Source: Mesosutterella faecium | GTDB taxonomy: Bacteria; Pseudomonadota; Gammaproteobacteria; Burkholderiales; Burkholderiaceae_F | Direction: 5' to 3' | Length of the DNA: 64,000 bases | Assembly (NCBI RefSeq): GCF_022809315.2 | Contig: NZ_JAKZJU020000001.1 | Location: 558,001 to 622,000 of the forward strand | The notes under the pieces: model-generated | What the model saw: only the letters and a program-made list of their open reading frames with translations | What the model was told of the DNA's origin: nothing | Databases searched by the model: none | In this document: in pieces, positions 11,122 to 20,865 of the stretch | Layout: each line of letters starts with the position of its first letter | How positions within the stretch are numbered: position 1 is the stretch's first letter | Position numbers and translations under genes: made by a program

Positions 11122-13149
11122 ATGTCAGGACATATGGCTGCTGACCAGTACGCCCAGGTGATCGTCGATGTTGCGGGCCTGCCGCCTCTGGATTACTTGG
11201 TGCCGCAGGAAATGCTGGTGGCCGTCGGTGATCTTGTCCTTGTGCCGGTAGGCAGACGAAAAACAGCCGGCCTGGTTGTTGGCCTGAAGCCTTGGACGGA
11301 CATTGAGCGGCGGAAGCTCAGGGCAGTGGGCTGCGTCCTTAATGATTTCTCGCCCCTGCCTGCAGAGTGGCTGTCATGGACGCATTTTGCGGCCGAATAT
11401 TACTGCAGGGCATGGGGAGAAGTGGCTCTTCCGGGCATTCCTGCTTTTTTCAGGAAAAAAAGGGGGATCCGGCATCAGCAGTCCATGCAGCGGCTGAGAA
11501 GCCTGCCGGCTCTGCCGGAAAAGGAGTGCCCGCCGGAGCCTTCATTAAATGCAGAGCAGCTGCGCGCCGTGCAGTCCGTCACCGGCAGCAAGGGATTTGT
11601 CCCCTGGCTGTTGTACGGCGTGACTGGTTCCGGAAAGACAGAGGTTTATCTTCAGATTATGAAGAGAATTCTCAGTCAGACCGGCGGGGCGCAGGCTCTG
11701 CTGCTTGTTCCAGAAATCAACCTGACGCCGCAGCTGGTTTCTCGAGTGAGAAGCCATTTTCCTCATGACCAGATAGTTACCTTGAATTCGGAACTGGCCC
11801 CGGGAGAGCGGGCCCGGTCGTGGCTTGCCATCCATGAAGGGCGGGCGAGGATCCTTGTCGGCACGCGCCTGGCTGTTTTTGCTAGTTTCCATGATCTCCG
11901 GCTGATCGTTGTCGACGAAGAGCATGACTTGTCCTACAAGGCTTCCGACGGCGCGAGGTTCTCAGCCAGAGACCTGGCGGTTAAAAGGGCGCAGGATCTT
12001 CAGATACCGATAGTCTTAGGCTCCGCTACGCCATCCTTGGAAAGCTGGGAGCTTGCAAAAAAGGGAAAGTACAAGCTGCTTGAGCTGAAGCAGAGGGCAG
12101 TCCCCAAAGCCTCTTTCCCGGATCTGCATCTGATTGAGCTGAACAAAAAGACCTCTGAAGGATTGACTGAGGAGGTGCAGAGCGAAATTTCTCAGGCCCT
12201 GCTCAGAAAAGAGCAGGTTTTGGTGTTTCTTAACCGCCGAGGATATTCCCCCAGTCTTTGTTGCCCTTCCTGCGGCTGGATTTCGGCCTGTCCGCACTGT
12301 TCAGCCTACATGGTGTTCCATAAGGATATCCACAGGCTGGTCTGTCACCACTGCGGCTATTCGCGCCCTGTCCCTGAACGCTGTCCCAGCTGCGGAGCGG
12401 CGGATATTATCCCGGTGGGATCCGGAACGCAGAGAATTGAGGAGGTTTTGTCAAAGCTGTGGCCGCAGGCCAGAGTGCTGCGCATTGACAGGGACAGTTT
12501 GAAAACCAAGAGGGAGACGGACAAAGCTTTTCATGAGGTTCATGCCGGCAGAGTGGACATTTTGGTTGGCACACAGATGATTTCCAAGGGACATGATTTC
12601 AAGAATGTTTCCCTTGTGGTAGTGCTGAACTCTGATGCCCAGCTTGTTTCGACGGACATTCGGGCTAAGGAAAGGCTGTTTTCAACGCTAATGCAGGTCT
12701 CGGGCCGTGCAGGCCGGGCCGGCGGCAGAAGTCTGGTGCTGGTGGAAACCCGTTTCCCCAAGGATATCGTGTTCTCGTTTCTCAAAAAATACGATTATCC
12801 TGGGTTTGCAGATGCCCTGCTTAAAGAACGCAGGGAAGCTGGGGGTCCTCCTTTTACCTATCAGGCCATGTTCACAGCGGATCATGAGGATTTGGATCAG
12901 GCAATGGCTTGCCTCCAGAAAATTACGGAAGAAGGGATGCTGATTTTGAAAAGAGATTTTCAGGACTCAGACATCGTTCTTTATGACCCGGTGCCGATGC
13001 CGCTGGTCAGGGTAGCCAACAGAAATCGTGCCCAGCTGTTGGTGGAAAGCAGTTCGCGAAGGCGGCTCCATGCGTTTCTGAAAGCTTTGCCTATTCCTGA
13101 TTTCCATAATGGAAACATTGTGTTGGAAATAGACCCTGTTAGGTTTTGA
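11122..13149 (+). CDS. priA: Primosomal protein N' (PriA helicase)
   Basis: A 675-residue superfamily 2 helicase that reloads DnaB at stalled forks. It has an N-terminal 3'-end-binding domain, Walker A GVTGSGKTE (about residues 167-175), the DEEHDLSYK box near 264, and a zinc-binding insert of eight cysteines (CCPSC, CPHC, CHHC, CPSC) around residues 375-425. Helicase motif VSGRAGRAGGRS lies near 527. It is about 50 residues shorter than E. coli PriA, mostly at the N-terminus and linker, but all catalytic motifs are intact. Confidence 0.96.
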   Translation: MSGHMAADQYAQVIVDVAGLPPLDYLVPQEMLVAVGDLVLVPVGRRKTAGLVVGLKPWTDIERRKLRAVGCVLNDFSPLPAEWLSWTHFAAEYYCRAWGEVALPGIPAFFRKKRGIRHQQSMQRLRSLPALPEKECPPEPSLNAEQLRAVQSVTGSKGFVPWLLYGVTGSGKTEVYLQIMKRILSQTGGAQALLLVPEINLTPQLVSRVRSHFPHDQIVTLNSELAPGERARSWLAIHEGRARILVGTRLAVFASFHDLRLIVVDEEHDLSYKASDGARFSARDLAVKRAQDLQIPIVLGSATPSLESWELAKKGKYKLLELKQRAVPKASFPDLHLIELNKKTSEGLTEEVQSEISQALLRKEQVLVFLNRRGYSPSLCCPSCGWISACPHCSAYMVFHKDIHRLVCHHCGYSRPVPERCPSCGAADIIPVGSGTQRIEEVLSKLWPQARVLRIDRDSLKTKRETDKAFHEVHAGRVDILVGTQMISKGHDFKNVSLVVVLNSDAQLVSTDIRAKERLFSTLMQVSGRAGRAGGRSLVLVETRFPKDIVFSFLKKYDYPGFADALLKERREAGGPPFTYQAMFTADHEDLDQAMACLQKITEEGMLILKRDFQDSDIVLYDPVPMPLVRVANRNRAQLLVESSSRRRLHAFLKALPIPDFHNGNIVLEIDPVRF

Positions 13150-13157
13150 TCCTCGCA

Positions 13158-13187
13158 TTAGCATTACGACAAATATTTATTTATAAT
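13158..13187 (+). promoter_or_regulatory. Promoter of tRNA-Arg(CCG)
   Basis: A perfect TATAAT at 13182-13187 lies 9 bases before the tRNA. TTAGCA (13158-13163) is an acceptable -35 with an 18-base spacer. The segment is unusually AT-rich compared with its surroundings. Confidence 0.65.
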
Positions 13188-13196
13188 TACACCCCT

Positions 13197-13271
13197 GCCT
13201 CCGTAGTGAAACGGATCTCACGCAGCCCTCCGAAGGCTGAATTGAAGGTTCGACTCCTTCCGGAGGCACCA
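13197..13271 (+). tRNA. tRNA-Arg, anticodon CCG
   Basis: A full cloverleaf with encoded CCA. The acceptor stem is GCCTCCG (13197-13203) with CGGAGGC (13261-13267), discriminator A and CCA to 13271. The D stem is GTGA/TCAC. The anticodon stem CAGCC/GGCTG has loop CTCCGAA, so the anticodon is CCG and it reads arginine CGG. The T arm is GAAGG-TTCGACT-CCTTC. No intron and no long variable arm. The minus-strand frame covering it is the familiar spurious antisense-tRNA protein. Confidence 0.95.
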
Positions 13272-13593
13272 CATTTTCAATGATGTCAGGAGTTCCAATG
13301 CGGCTGCAGCCCCTCGCAGGCTGCGCCATGCTTTCCGCTGCGGTCCTGATATTTCGCCGGAAGCTTCCGGCTTGCATGATTCGCAGCCTGGTATTCTCAA
13401 GCCAGCTGTTTACGCCCATCCTGTCCGGACGGGTATTTTTTACTCTTCTCTCGAACGCTTACCGTCCTCACTTTCAGAAAAAAATGCCCGCTGGCCGGCG
13501 GGGAAGCCACCGCGACGGCGTGGGTGCTGTTTTGAAGCCTGAAGGATGGGTAAAGTTCGGAGTTGGCGGCATTTCGATGGGACCGGAAGGCTT
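13272..13593. other. Intergenic region between tRNA-Arg and ubiE
   Basis: About 320 bases with no supported gene. A GC hairpin (CCCGC/GCGGG around a short loop) lies near 13487-13502. The reading frames through it have no recognisable similarity. It should contain the ubiE promoter, but I see no convincing -35/-10 pair. No integrase or duplicated tRNA 3' end is seen, so nothing suggests an integrated element at this tRNA. Confidence 0.4.
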
Positions 13594-14358
13594 ATGGCGG
13601 CAAACGATCATTCGCAAGAGCAAAATCAAGAGCAGACGGACTTTGGCTTTGCTGAGGTGCGTGAGTCGGAAAAGGAAGGTCGGGTAAAGGAAGTTTTCGA
13701 TTCCGTTGCTCCAAAATACGACCTGATGAACGACGTCCTGTCTTTCGGGATGCACCGGCTCTGGAAAAAATATGCCGTGATGAAAGCGGCGGCTAAGCCG
13801 GGCATGAAGGTTCTGGACATTGCTTCGGGTACGGCGGATCTGGCCCTGCAGTTTGCCGGGAAGTGCACTCCGGGAGGCGAGGTCTGGGCGACCGATATCA
13901 ATCGGGAAATGCTGACAATAGGCGCCCACAGGCTCGCCGCACACGGCAGCCACTGTCAGGTGGTGCTTTGCGACAGCGAGCAGCTGCCCTTTCCGGACGA
14001 TTATTTCGATGTTGTCATGGTTTCTTTTGGCCTTCGCAACATGACGCACAAAGGCCGTGCGCTCGAGGAGATGTGCCGTGTGACAAAGCCCGGCGGCCGG
14101 ACGCTTGTGCTGGAATTTTCGAAGTGTTCCCGCTGGTTTGCACCTTTTTACGATTTTTACTCTTTTAAATTTATGCCTTGGTTAGGATCTAAGATAGCCG
14201 GCGACAGGGACAGTTACGAATATCTGGTGGAATCCATCCGACGGCATCCCCCTCAGGCAGAGCTCGCCAGGATGATGAGCGAAGCGGGTTTTGGGCGCGT
14301 GACCTGGAAAAATCTTACATTTGGTGTATGTGCCCTGCATACAGGGGAAAAATTCTAA
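13594..14358 (+). CDS. ubiE: Demethylmenaquinone/2-polyprenyl-benzoquinol C-methyltransferase
   Basis: A 254-residue class I SAM-dependent methyltransferase that adds the C-methyl group to the ubiquinone and menaquinone ring precursors. Family signatures are present: YDLMNDVLSFGMHRLWKK near residue 40, motif I VLDIASGTADLAL, and RNMTHKGRALEEMCRVTKPG with the second UbiE pattern. The ATG at 13594 has GGAAGG eight bases upstream and gives usual length; the longer frame from 13546 adds no conserved sequence. An extra polar N-terminal stretch rich in Gln and Glu precedes the conserved core. Confidence 0.95.
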   Translation: MAANDHSQEQNQEQTDFGFAEVRESEKEGRVKEVFDSVAPKYDLMNDVLSFGMHRLWKKYAVMKAAAKPGMKVLDIASGTADLALQFAGKCTPGGEVWATDINREMLTIGAHRLAAHGSHCQVVLCDSEQLPFPDDYFDVVMVSFGLRNMTHKGRALEEMCRVTKPGGRTLVLEFSKCSRWFAPFYDFYSFKFMPWLGSKIAGDRDSYEYLVESIRRHPPQAELARMMSEAGFGRVTWKNLTFGVCALHTGEKF

Positions 14359-14409
14359 TAATTCATAAGGCAGTTCTGTTTTAGTTTTATTCAACCGTAA
14401 GAGGAAAAG

Positions 14410-15375
14410 ATGATGAAAAAATGGTTTCCCCTTTTAGCGGCCGGCCTCATGGCTTTCGCTTTGGCTACGAACGCTGATGCGGCCAAGCGCTTTGGCGGCG
14501 GGATGAGCTTTGGCAGACCGGCCCCGGCTCAGATGGCCCCCGCGAACAGGGGAAGCGGCATTCAGCCGGCTCCGGCTCAAAGGCCCCAGGCTGCACCTCA
14601 GCAGCAAAAGGCGGCCCCTGCCGGCGCAGCTCCTGCAGCGGCCAAACCGGCCAGCCCTTTGCGTGGCATGCTGATGGGGGCGGCTGCGGCCCTGGGTATA
14701 GCAGCCCTTGCTCATTATTTGGGCATCGGCTCGGAACTGGGGACTATCTTGTTGATGGCCTTGTTGTTTTTTGCAGGGCTTGCATTGCTGAAGGTTTTGT
14801 TTGGGCGCAAGCAGCTGCGCCCTGCTGCGCAACGCGCCTCAGTCCAGAACACCTCCGTGCTCCGGCAGGAATCCGGCGTTCCTGAACGCGGTCCGGAGTC
14901 TGATCGTTCCGGAGCAGCTTATTTCCAGGGCAACAGGGCGCAGGCCGGATCCGTGCTTGATGAGTTTTCCAAGGCTTCTGCTCAGCCCCTTTCCTCGCTT
15001 CCTGAAGGTTTCGACAAAACCGCTTTTCTGGACGAGTGCAAGAAAAATTTCACAAGGCTTCAGCAGGCCTGGAGCACCGGCAACGTTCTTCAGCTGAGCG
15101 AGTTTTGCACGGACGAGGTCTTTACTGTTCTTACCCATCAGCTGCGCGACAGGCACGGGGAAAAGCTCGATATTTCCGTTTTGTCGCTGAATGCAGAGCT
15201 GTCGGGCCTGACAACCGAGGGCGACACTTATGTAGCAGCGGTTCATTTTACCGGCAGAGTGAATGTTTCCGGTGAAGTGGAGGAGGTCAATGAAATCTGG
15301 TCTCTGGAGCGCCCTGTGGCGGCTCAGAATCAGGGCTGGCTGCTGGCTGGCATACAGCAGGTGGCAGAGTCCTGA
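14410..15375 (+). CDS. Tim44-like domain membrane protein
   Basis: A 321-residue protein with an N-terminal signal-like helix (residues 3-24, ending ATNADAA), a Pro/Ala/Gln-rich low-complexity linker (about 35-80), and two adjacent hydrophobic helices (about 87-125). The C-terminal globular domain (about 195-318) resembles the Tim44-like/TIM44 fold of mitochondrial import and bacterial MRP-L45-type proteins, with LDECKKNFTRLQQAWSTG near its start. Burkholderiales commonly carry such a protein near ubiE. Its role is not established; peripheral membrane lipid binding is only inferred from the fold. A GAGG site precedes the ATG. Confidence 0.8.
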   Translation: MMKKWFPLLAAGLMAFALATNADAAKRFGGGMSFGRPAPAQMAPANRGSGIQPAPAQRPQAAPQQQKAAPAGAAPAAAKPASPLRGMLMGAAAALGIAALAHYLGIGSELGTILLMALLFFAGLALLKVLFGRKQLRPAAQRASVQNTSVLRQESGVPERGPESDRSGAAYFQGNRAQAGSVLDEFSKASAQPLSSLPEGFDKTAFLDECKKNFTRLQQAWSTGNVLQLSEFCTDEVFTVLTHQLRDRHGEKLDISVLSLNAELSGLTTEGDTYVAAVHFTGRVNVSGEVEEVNEIWSLERPVAAQNQGWLLAGIQQVAES

Positions 15376-15410
15376 TCTTTTCCGCTGCGTAAAATCATTC
15401 GTCTGACACG

Positions 15411-15445
15411 AAGGCCCGCGCCATGCAGAATGGCGCGGGCCTTTT
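15411..15445 (+). terminator. Intrinsic terminator after the Tim44-like gene
   Basis: GGCCCGCGCCAT (15413-15424) and ATGGCGCGGGCC (15430-15441) form a perfect 12-bp stem around GCAGA, flanked by AA and TTTT. It is very stable with a short T-run and lies 36 bases after the stop codon. Confidence 0.9.
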
Positions 15446-15724
15446 GAGTGTCCGGGGCCATGGAAAACCCACTTCAGCGGCTGATACGAGGGTGAGCTCC
15501 TGTTGCAAATCGGCAACAGAACGCCGCAGGGAGCTGCCTTGAAAAGAGGCGCGTCAGCTGCATTGAGTCGACAGATGTCCCATTGTTTGATCTATGTGAA
15601 ACAAAAGAAGATTTTCCAAGTCTGCAGAGCCGTTTCCGAGTCTCATTTTTTGGTTTGATTCTTACAATTCAGCCCGCTTTCAAAAAAATAATTTTTCCCG
15701 GCTGCTTTTGGGAGGACACGGGTC
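15446..15724 (+). promoter_or_regulatory. Structured leader upstream of the sodium:solute symporter
   Basis: A 280-base gap holding a two-tier stem: AGCTCC (15495-15500) pairs with GGAGCT (15530-15535), and immediately inside TGTTGC (15501-15506) pairs with GCAACA (15513-15518), leaving an 11-base one-sided bulge. Further down, TTGTTT (15583-15588) and AAACAA (15599-15604) form an inverted repeat with a 10-base spacer. It could be an RNA leader or an operator region; I do not recognise a known riboswitch. No gene is seen. A GGGAGG ribosome site lies just before the symporter. Confidence 0.4.
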
Positions 15725-17191
15725 ATGTCTCTCGTCGGTTTTTTGCTGCTTTACATGGCAGTTTCCATTGGGATTGGTCTTTATGCGGCAACCCGCGTAA
15801 AAACGACGGCGGATTATGCGCTGGCCGGCCGGTCGCTGCCGCTTGCAATGGTCATTACAGCTACTTTTGCGACATGGTTCGGTTCGGAAACGGTGCTGGG
15901 GCTTCCCGGTCGCTTTATTAAAGAGGGGCTGGTCGGAGTTGTGGAGGAGCCCTACGGTTCCGGTATGGCTCTGATCCTCGTTGGAGCTTTTTTTGCCGGC
16001 AAGCTCTATAAGATGAACCTTCTGACCATCGGCAGCTTCTACAGGCATCGCTATGGCCGCGGCATCGAGCTCGCCTGCTCCATATTCATCATTATTTCGT
16101 ATCTTGGCTGGGTGGCTGCGCAGGTGTCTGCCCTGGGACTGGTTCTGAATCTGGTCACAGAAGGAGCGGTTTCCGTTACCCTGGGGATGATCATCGGCAC
16201 GTGTGTGGTGCTTTTCTACACCATGTACGGCGGCATGTGGTCTGTGGCCATGACGGATTTTTTCCAGATGATCCTGATCATCGTCGGTCTGGCTGTGATT
16301 GCTGTTTTTGCAGGAGATCTTGCCGGCGGGGCGGGCAAAGTGTTTTCGTATGCAGAACAACGAGGGCTGTTCCACGCTCTGCCTGAACCGACGGCCAGCG
16401 GGTGGCTGTTCTGGATTTCTTCTGCGATGACCATGATGATCGGCTCTATTCCCCAGCAGGACGTCTTTCAGAGGGTGATGTCGGCGAAGAACAGCCGGGT
16501 CGCTGTGGCCGGCCCCATTATCGGCGGCGTGGTGTACATCCTGTTTGCGTCAGTCCCCATGTTTATCGTGGTGGCGGCCTCCATGATCATGCCCGATGCC
16601 GCCGGGCGGATGCTTGACAATGATCCTCAGCATCTGCTTCCCACCCTAGTGCGCGACTATATGCCCATGTGGCTGCGCGTGCTGTTTTTCGGAGCCGTGC
16701 TTTCAGCCGTCATGTCAACGGCTTCAGCAACGATCCTGGCCCCTTCGACAACTTTTGTGGAGAACGTTCTGAAAAACTTCACCCACGTCAACGAGAAGCA
16801 TGAGGTCCGCACCATGAGGCTGACAGTGCTTGCCTTTACGCTCCTGGTGCTGATTTATGCGCTGTCGGTGGAAGGAACGGCGATTTACGACATGGTGGCG
16901 ATGGCGTATCAGTTCCCGGTTGTCGGCGCGTTCTGGCCCTTGGTGCTGGGTCTTTACTGGAAAAAGGCGACTCGTCTGGGCTGCGCCATATCCATTATCC
17001 TGGGAGGGCTGTCGTGGGCAATCCTCACTCTCACCCCCTTGGGGGAAGTTCTGCCAAGTGTCTTGGTGGGCTTTGTAGTGGCAGGAATTGGAATGGTGGT
17101 CGGCTCCCTGCTTCCTGTTAGACAGAATCGGGCTGATGTGGCTGAATGGGAAGCTGAGAGCAAAAGGGTCGAATACCGTCCGGCAGTTTAA
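15725..17191 (+). CDS. Sodium:solute symporter family protein
   Basis: A 488-residue SSS-family (SLC5-like) secondary transporter with about 13 membrane helices. The first helix is followed by TTADYALAGRSLPL, the typical Y-x-x-AGR-S-L-P motif after TM1. GSETVLGLPGRFIKEGL lies in TM2, and LSAVMSTASATILAPST near residue 330 matches the Na+-site helix 8 motif. The substrate cannot be read from sequence; candidates include carboxylates, pantothenate, choline-like compounds or amino acids. It is a single-gene unit between two terminators with a long leader, suggesting regulation separate from its neighbours. Confidence 0.88.
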   Translation: MSLVGFLLLYMAVSIGIGLYAATRVKTTADYALAGRSLPLAMVITATFATWFGSETVLGLPGRFIKEGLVGVVEEPYGSGMALILVGAFFAGKLYKMNLLTIGSFYRHRYGRGIELACSIFIIISYLGWVAAQVSALGLVLNLVTEGAVSVTLGMIIGTCVVLFYTMYGGMWSVAMTDFFQMILIIVGLAVIAVFAGDLAGGAGKVFSYAEQRGLFHALPEPTASGWLFWISSAMTMMIGSIPQQDVFQRVMSAKNSRVAVAGPIIGGVVYILFASVPMFIVVAASMIMPDAAGRMLDNDPQHLLPTLVRDYMPMWLRVLFFGAVLSAVMSTASATILAPSTTFVENVLKNFTHVNEKHEVRTMRLTVLAFTLLVLIYALSVEGTAIYDMVAMAYQFPVVGAFWPLVLGLYWKKATRLGCAISIILGGLSWAILTLTPLGEVLPSVLVGFVVAGIGMVVGSLLPVRQNRADVAEWEAESKRVEYRPAV

Positions 17192-17210
17192 AGAAAGAGG
17201 TCTGAGGAAA

Positions 17211-17244
17211 GCCCGGGGCGGCAGGTCCTCGCCGCCCGGGTTTT
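17211..17244 (+). terminator. Intrinsic terminator after the symporter gene
   Basis: CCCGGGGCGGC pairs with GCCGCCCGGG with one bulged G, followed by TTTT (17241-17244). It lies 20 bases after the stop. A second perfect palindrome GCCCGGCGCCGGGC follows at 17257-17270. The rest of the gap to glmU has no visible gene. Confidence 0.8.
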
Positions 17245-17449
17245 CAAAGAGAAACAGCCCGGCGCCGGGCCTGCGGGCGTTTTCGCTTCCCGCGGGCCTG
17301 TCCCAGTGCGCTTTTTGCGGCTGTGCGGCTGAGCCGGCCAGGACGGCCTGCTCCTTCCTGCTCCTTCCTGCCCTGAGAGCTCAAAAGCAGGGATCCCTTC
17401 CGGGTTTCCTTTTAAAATGCTTGCATTCACTATTTCGCAGGTGCAAAGG

Positions 17450-18805
17450 ATGAACATAGTTATTCTGGCTGCCGGGCAGGGCAAACGAATGCGCTCAGAC
17501 CTTCCCAAGGTGCTGCAGCCCGTTGCGGGCCAGCCTATGGTCGAGAGGGTGGTCCGGGTGGCGGAAAAGGCTGGCGGGAATCCGGTCGTCGTAGTCATAG
17601 GCCATGGGGGAGAGCTCGTCCGGCAGCGCCTGTCAGAGCATGCCGGCCTTCGCTTCGCCGTCCAGCCCTGCCAGCAGGGGACAGGCGACGCAGTCCGATG
17701 TGCTCTTCCGTATCTTGACCCGGCCTGCGGGCAGACCCTGGTGCTGCTTGGTGACGTTCCTCTTATTCGGGAATCGACGATCGAGGGACTCTGCCGCAGG
17801 ACGGGTGACGGCGTCGGCATTTTGACGGCAGTGCTGGACGACCCCGCCGGATACGGACGAATCGTTTCCCGGCAGGGGAAGGTGCAGAAAATCGTTGAAC
17901 AGAAGGACGCCACCGCCGAAGAGCAGAAAATTCAGGAGGTCAATTCCGGGATCATGGTGTTTCCGACCCGGCTCCTCGGGCACTGGCTCTCCGCCCTGAA
18001 CAATTCGAATGCCCAGGGAGAGTTTTATCTGACAGACGTCATCGGGATGGCTGTAAAGGAAGGGATTTCCGTGGTGTCCTACGCTGTGGATGACTCCCGG
18101 GAGGTTCTTGGCGTCAATGACAAGAGGCAGCTTGCGGAGGCAGAGCGCGCCTGGCAGGCCGCGGAGGCCCGCCGGCTGCTTGAGGCCGGCGTAACGCTGG
18201 CTGATCCCGGGCGCCTGGATGTCCGAGGCAGCCTGATCTGCGGCAGAGACGTGAGCATTGACGTGGGCTGCGTTTTCGAGGGCGAGGTGCGTCTGGGGGA
18301 CCGCGTGTCTGTCGGCCCTTACTGCGTTTTGAAGGACACTGTCGTTGATTCAGATACGGCGCTGCAGGCCTTCACGCACGCGGACGGGGCCGGCATCGGC
18401 CGCGAAGCCAGAATCGGTCCCTTCACGAGGCTGCGTCCCGGGGCCCGGCTGGCGGATCAGACGCATATAGGGAATTTCTGCGAAATTAAGAAATCGACCA
18501 TTGGACAGGGCAGCAAGGTCAATCATCTGTCTTATATCGGAGACACGACCATGGGCGCCCGCGTGAATATCGGCGCGGGAACCATCACCTGCAACTACGA
18601 CGGGGTCAATAAATTTCGGACTGAGATTGGAGACGATGCCTTCATTGGCTCCGACACTCAGCTGATTGCGCCTGTGAAGGTTGGCTGCGGTGCCACTCTT
18701 GGCGCGGGAACGACGCTGGCGCATGACGCGCCGGCAGAAAAACTGACTCTCTCTCGCGCGCGGCAGGTCACCATCGACGGCTGGAAACGGCCGGTGAAGA
18801 AATAA
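17450..18805 (+). CDS. glmU: Bifunctional GlmU: N-acetylglucosamine-1-P uridyltransferase / glucosamine-1-P acetyltransferase
   Basis: Makes UDP-GlcNAc for peptidoglycan and lipid A. The N-terminal pyrophosphorylase domain begins [20 protein letters not shown] (residues 4-23) and includes [11 protein letters not shown] and LLGDVPLI. The C-terminal left-handed beta-helix (from about 255) has hexapeptide repeats and the acetyltransferase segment [20 protein letters not shown]. At 451 residues it is the usual length. ATG 17450 with AAAGGA upstream is preferred to the longer frame from 17417. glmS follows after 16 bases, so the two UDP-GlcNAc pathway genes form an operon, as in E. coli. Confidence 0.97.
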   Translation: MNIVILAAGQGKRMRSDLPKVLQPVAGQPMVERVVRVAEKAGGNPVVVVIGHGGELVRQRLSEHAGLRFAVQPCQQGTGDAVRCALPYLDPACGQTLVLLGDVPLIRESTIEGLCRRTGDGVGILTAVLDDPAGYGRIVSRQGKVQKIVEQKDATAEEQKIQEVNSGIMVFPTRLLGHWLSALNNSNAQGEFYLTDVIGMAVKEGISVVSYAVDDSREVLGVNDKRQLAEAERAWQAAEARRLLEAGVTLADPGRLDVRGSLICGRDVSIDVGCVFEGEVRLGDRVSVGPYCVLKDTVVDSDTALQAFTHADGAGIGREARIGPFTRLRPGARLADQTHIGNFCEIKKSTIGQGSKVNHLSYIGDTTMGARVNIGAGTITCNYDGVNKFRTEIGDDAFIGSDTQLIAPVKVGCGATLGAGTTLAHDAPAEKLTLSRARQVTIDGWKRPVKK

Positions 18806-18821
18806 AAAAAGGCGAACGAAT

Positions 18822-20654
18822 ATGTGCGGAATTATGGCGGCAGCCAGCTGCCGGAACGTCACCCCGATTCTTCTGGAAGGTTTAAGGAGACTGGAATACA
18901 GAGGCTACGATTCCTGCGGCATCGCTCTCATCGGACCCGGCCAGGAACTGGAGCGTGCACGCACGGTCCGGCGCGTGGCCGATCTCACCCGACAGGTGCA
19001 GGATGAAGGGCTCGAGGGGACGACCGGCATCGCCCATACGCGCTGGGCGACGCACGGTGCCCCGGAGGTTCGAAACGCTCATCCCATTGTTTCAAACGGC
19101 ATGATTGCAGTCGTCCACAACGGGATCATTGAAAATTATGCTGAGCTGAAGAAGGAGCTTGAATCCCGCGGCTATCAGTTCGCAAGCCAGACGGATACAG
19201 AAGTCATAGCCCATCTCATTCATTTTTATTATGAAGGAGATCTCCTGAAAGCCGTGTCGCGGGCGGTGACGCGCCTCCGCGGCAGCTTCGGGATAGCGGT
19301 CTGCTGCACGAAGGAGCCGCATGTCGTTGTCGGAGCCCGCCGCGGCTCGCCCCTTGTGATGGGGCTCGGGGAGAAGGCCAATTTCCTTGCCTCAGACGTG
19401 ATGGCCCTGAGCGGCGTCACGGAGCGCTTTGTGTTTCTTGAGGAGGGGGATATTGCCCGCATCACTCCGGAGTCCGCAGAGATATTCAGGGCGGCCGGAG
19501 ACGGAAAGCCCGAGCCGGTCTCGCGCCGCATCAAGGTCGTGACGGCTCACGACAACAATGTTGCGCTGGGGCCCTACCGCCACTACATGCAGAAGGAGAT
19601 TTTCGAGCAGCCGCGCGCGATAGCCGACACTCTGGAGGGGGTGGCCGGGATCGTCCCCAGCATCTTCGGCCCAGAGGCGGAGGGAGTGTTCCGGCGTATA
19701 CGGAGGATTCTGATACTGGCCTGCGGAACCAGCTACTATGCGGGCCTGACGGCCAAATACTGGATTGAGGCGATCGCGGGCATCCCGTGCGAGGTTGAGA
19801 TCGCAAGCGAATACCGCTATCGGATCTCTATTCCGCATGAAGATTCGCTGGTTGTCTGCGTTTCCCAGTCCGGCGAGACCTCGGACACCCTGTCGGCACT
19901 TGCCCACGCCCAGTCGCTGGGGATGAGGCATACCCTTGCGATCTGCAATGTGGCCACTTCAGCGCTCGTCCATAACTGCGAGCTCCACTACATTACAAGG
20001 GCCGGGGTTGAAATCGGAGTGGCCTCCACGAAGGCCTTCACGACCCAGCTGGCGGCTCTGTATCTGCTCACGCTGGTGCTGGCCAAGCTCCACGGCCGGC
20101 TGCCTCTGGCGGAGGAAGAGCAGAGGATGAAGGCCCTCAGGCACATCCCCAGCGCGCTTCAGGCGGTTCTTGCCCTGGAGCCCCAGATCATGGCGACGGC
20201 GGATATTTTCGCCACCAAGCAGGACGCGCTTTTCCTCGGCCGCGGGATGCACTATCCCATTGCCCTGGAAGGAGCTCTTAAGCTCAAGGAAATCAGCTAC
20301 ATCCATGCGGAGGCTTATCCTGCCGGGGAGCTCAAGCACGGCCCGCTCGCGCTGGTGGACTCATCCATGCCGGTTGTGGTCGTGGCTCCCAATGACAGCC
20401 TTTTGGAAAAGCTGAAGGGAAACATGGCGGAGGTGAGCGCCCGCGGCGGGGAGCTTTACGTCTTTGCCGATGGGGACTCAGCCATCGTGGGCGGAGAGAA
20501 AGTGCATGTGCTTAGGCTGCCGGAACATTACGGCGACCTGTCCCCCATCCTTCACGTGGTGGCCCTGCAGCTGCTCGCTTACCACACCGCCCTCATTCGC
20601 GGCACGGATGTGGACAAGCCGAGAAATCTTGCTAAATCAGTGACTGTCGAATAA
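18822..20654 (+). CDS. glmS: Glutamine--fructose-6-phosphate aminotransferase
   Basis: Makes glucosamine-6-phosphate, the first step toward UDP-GlcNAc. The protein starts MCGIMA, so Cys2 becomes the N-terminal nucleophile of the class II glutaminase domain (to about 215), with [15 protein letters not shown] and [12 protein letters not shown] motifs. Two SIS sugar-isomerase domains follow (about 290-425 and 460-600) with CGTSYYAGL and [10 protein letters not shown], and the C-terminus is LAKSVTVE, which closes the active site in this family. Length 610. No glmS ribozyme can lie in the 16-base gap before it. Confidence 0.98.
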   Translation: MCGIMAAASCRNVTPILLEGLRRLEYRGYDSCGIALIGPGQELERARTVRRVADLTRQVQDEGLEGTTGIAHTRWATHGAPEVRNAHPIVSNGMIAVVHNGIIENYAELKKELESRGYQFASQTDTEVIAHLIHFYYEGDLLKAVSRAVTRLRGSFGIAVCCTKEPHVVVGARRGSPLVMGLGEKANFLASDVMALSGVTERFVFLEEGDIARITPESAEIFRAAGDGKPEPVSRRIKVVTAHDNNVALGPYRHYMQKEIFEQPRAIADTLEGVAGIVPSIFGPEAEGVFRRIRRILILACGTSYYAGLTAKYWIEAIAGIPCEVEIASEYRYRISIPHEDSLVVCVSQSGETSDTLSALAHAQSLGMRHTLAICNVATSALVHNCELHYITRAGVEIGVASTKAFTTQLAALYLLTLVLAKLHGRLPLAEEEQRMKALRHIPSALQAVLALEPQIMATADIFATKQDALFLGRGMHYPIALEGALKLKEISYIHAEAYPAGELKHGPLALVDSSMPVVVVAPNDSLLEKLKGNMAEVSARGGELYVFADGDSAIVGGEKVHVLRLPEHYGDLSPILHVVALQLLAYHTALIRGTDVDKPRNLAKSVTVE

Positions 20655-20826
20655 CGGTCAGGCCGCATTTCAGCTTCTCCTGTTTTTTATGCGGAAAGCG
20701 TCATCGCGCTCTCCCAGGCGGGGCGTTTTCGTCCGAGGCAGAAGCCAGAAAGGCATGCGCCGTTCAAACGTAAATAAAAATAAAGGCAGGCGGGAAGAGG
20801 GGGCGGCGTGTTTTTTTCTGTGGTAT

Positions 20827-20865
20827 AAATGAACATTCGTTCAGTTTTTGTAACAGAAGCTTCTG
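20827..20865. promoter_or_regulatory. Candidate operator(s) of the RND efflux operon
   Basis: TGAAC-attc-GTTCA at 20830-20843 is an inverted repeat that extends, with one mismatch, to AA...TT at 20827-20846, and overlaps the region just after a TATAAA (20824-20829). A second perfect 12-bp palindrome CAGAAGCTTCTG is at 20854-20865. Such repeats in front of an efflux operon that ends in a tetR gene are reasonable TetR operator candidates. No good -35 fits the TATAAA. The remaining 286-base gap after glmS has no visible gene; a weak CCGCAT/ATGCGG hairpin lies near 20664-20695. Confidence 0.4.

Noticed and set aside
13177..13419. Small minus-strand protein over the tRNA-Arg gene
   Set aside because: The PPEGVEPSIQ-type peptide is the well-known false translation of a tRNA antisense strand.
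13272..13593. Integrated element next to tRNA-Arg
   Set aside because: No integrase gene and no repeated tRNA 3' end; the next gene is the core gene ubiE.
18806..18821. glmS ribozyme before glmS
   Set aside because: The gap is only 16 bases; the ribozyme is also known mainly from Gram-positive bacteria.
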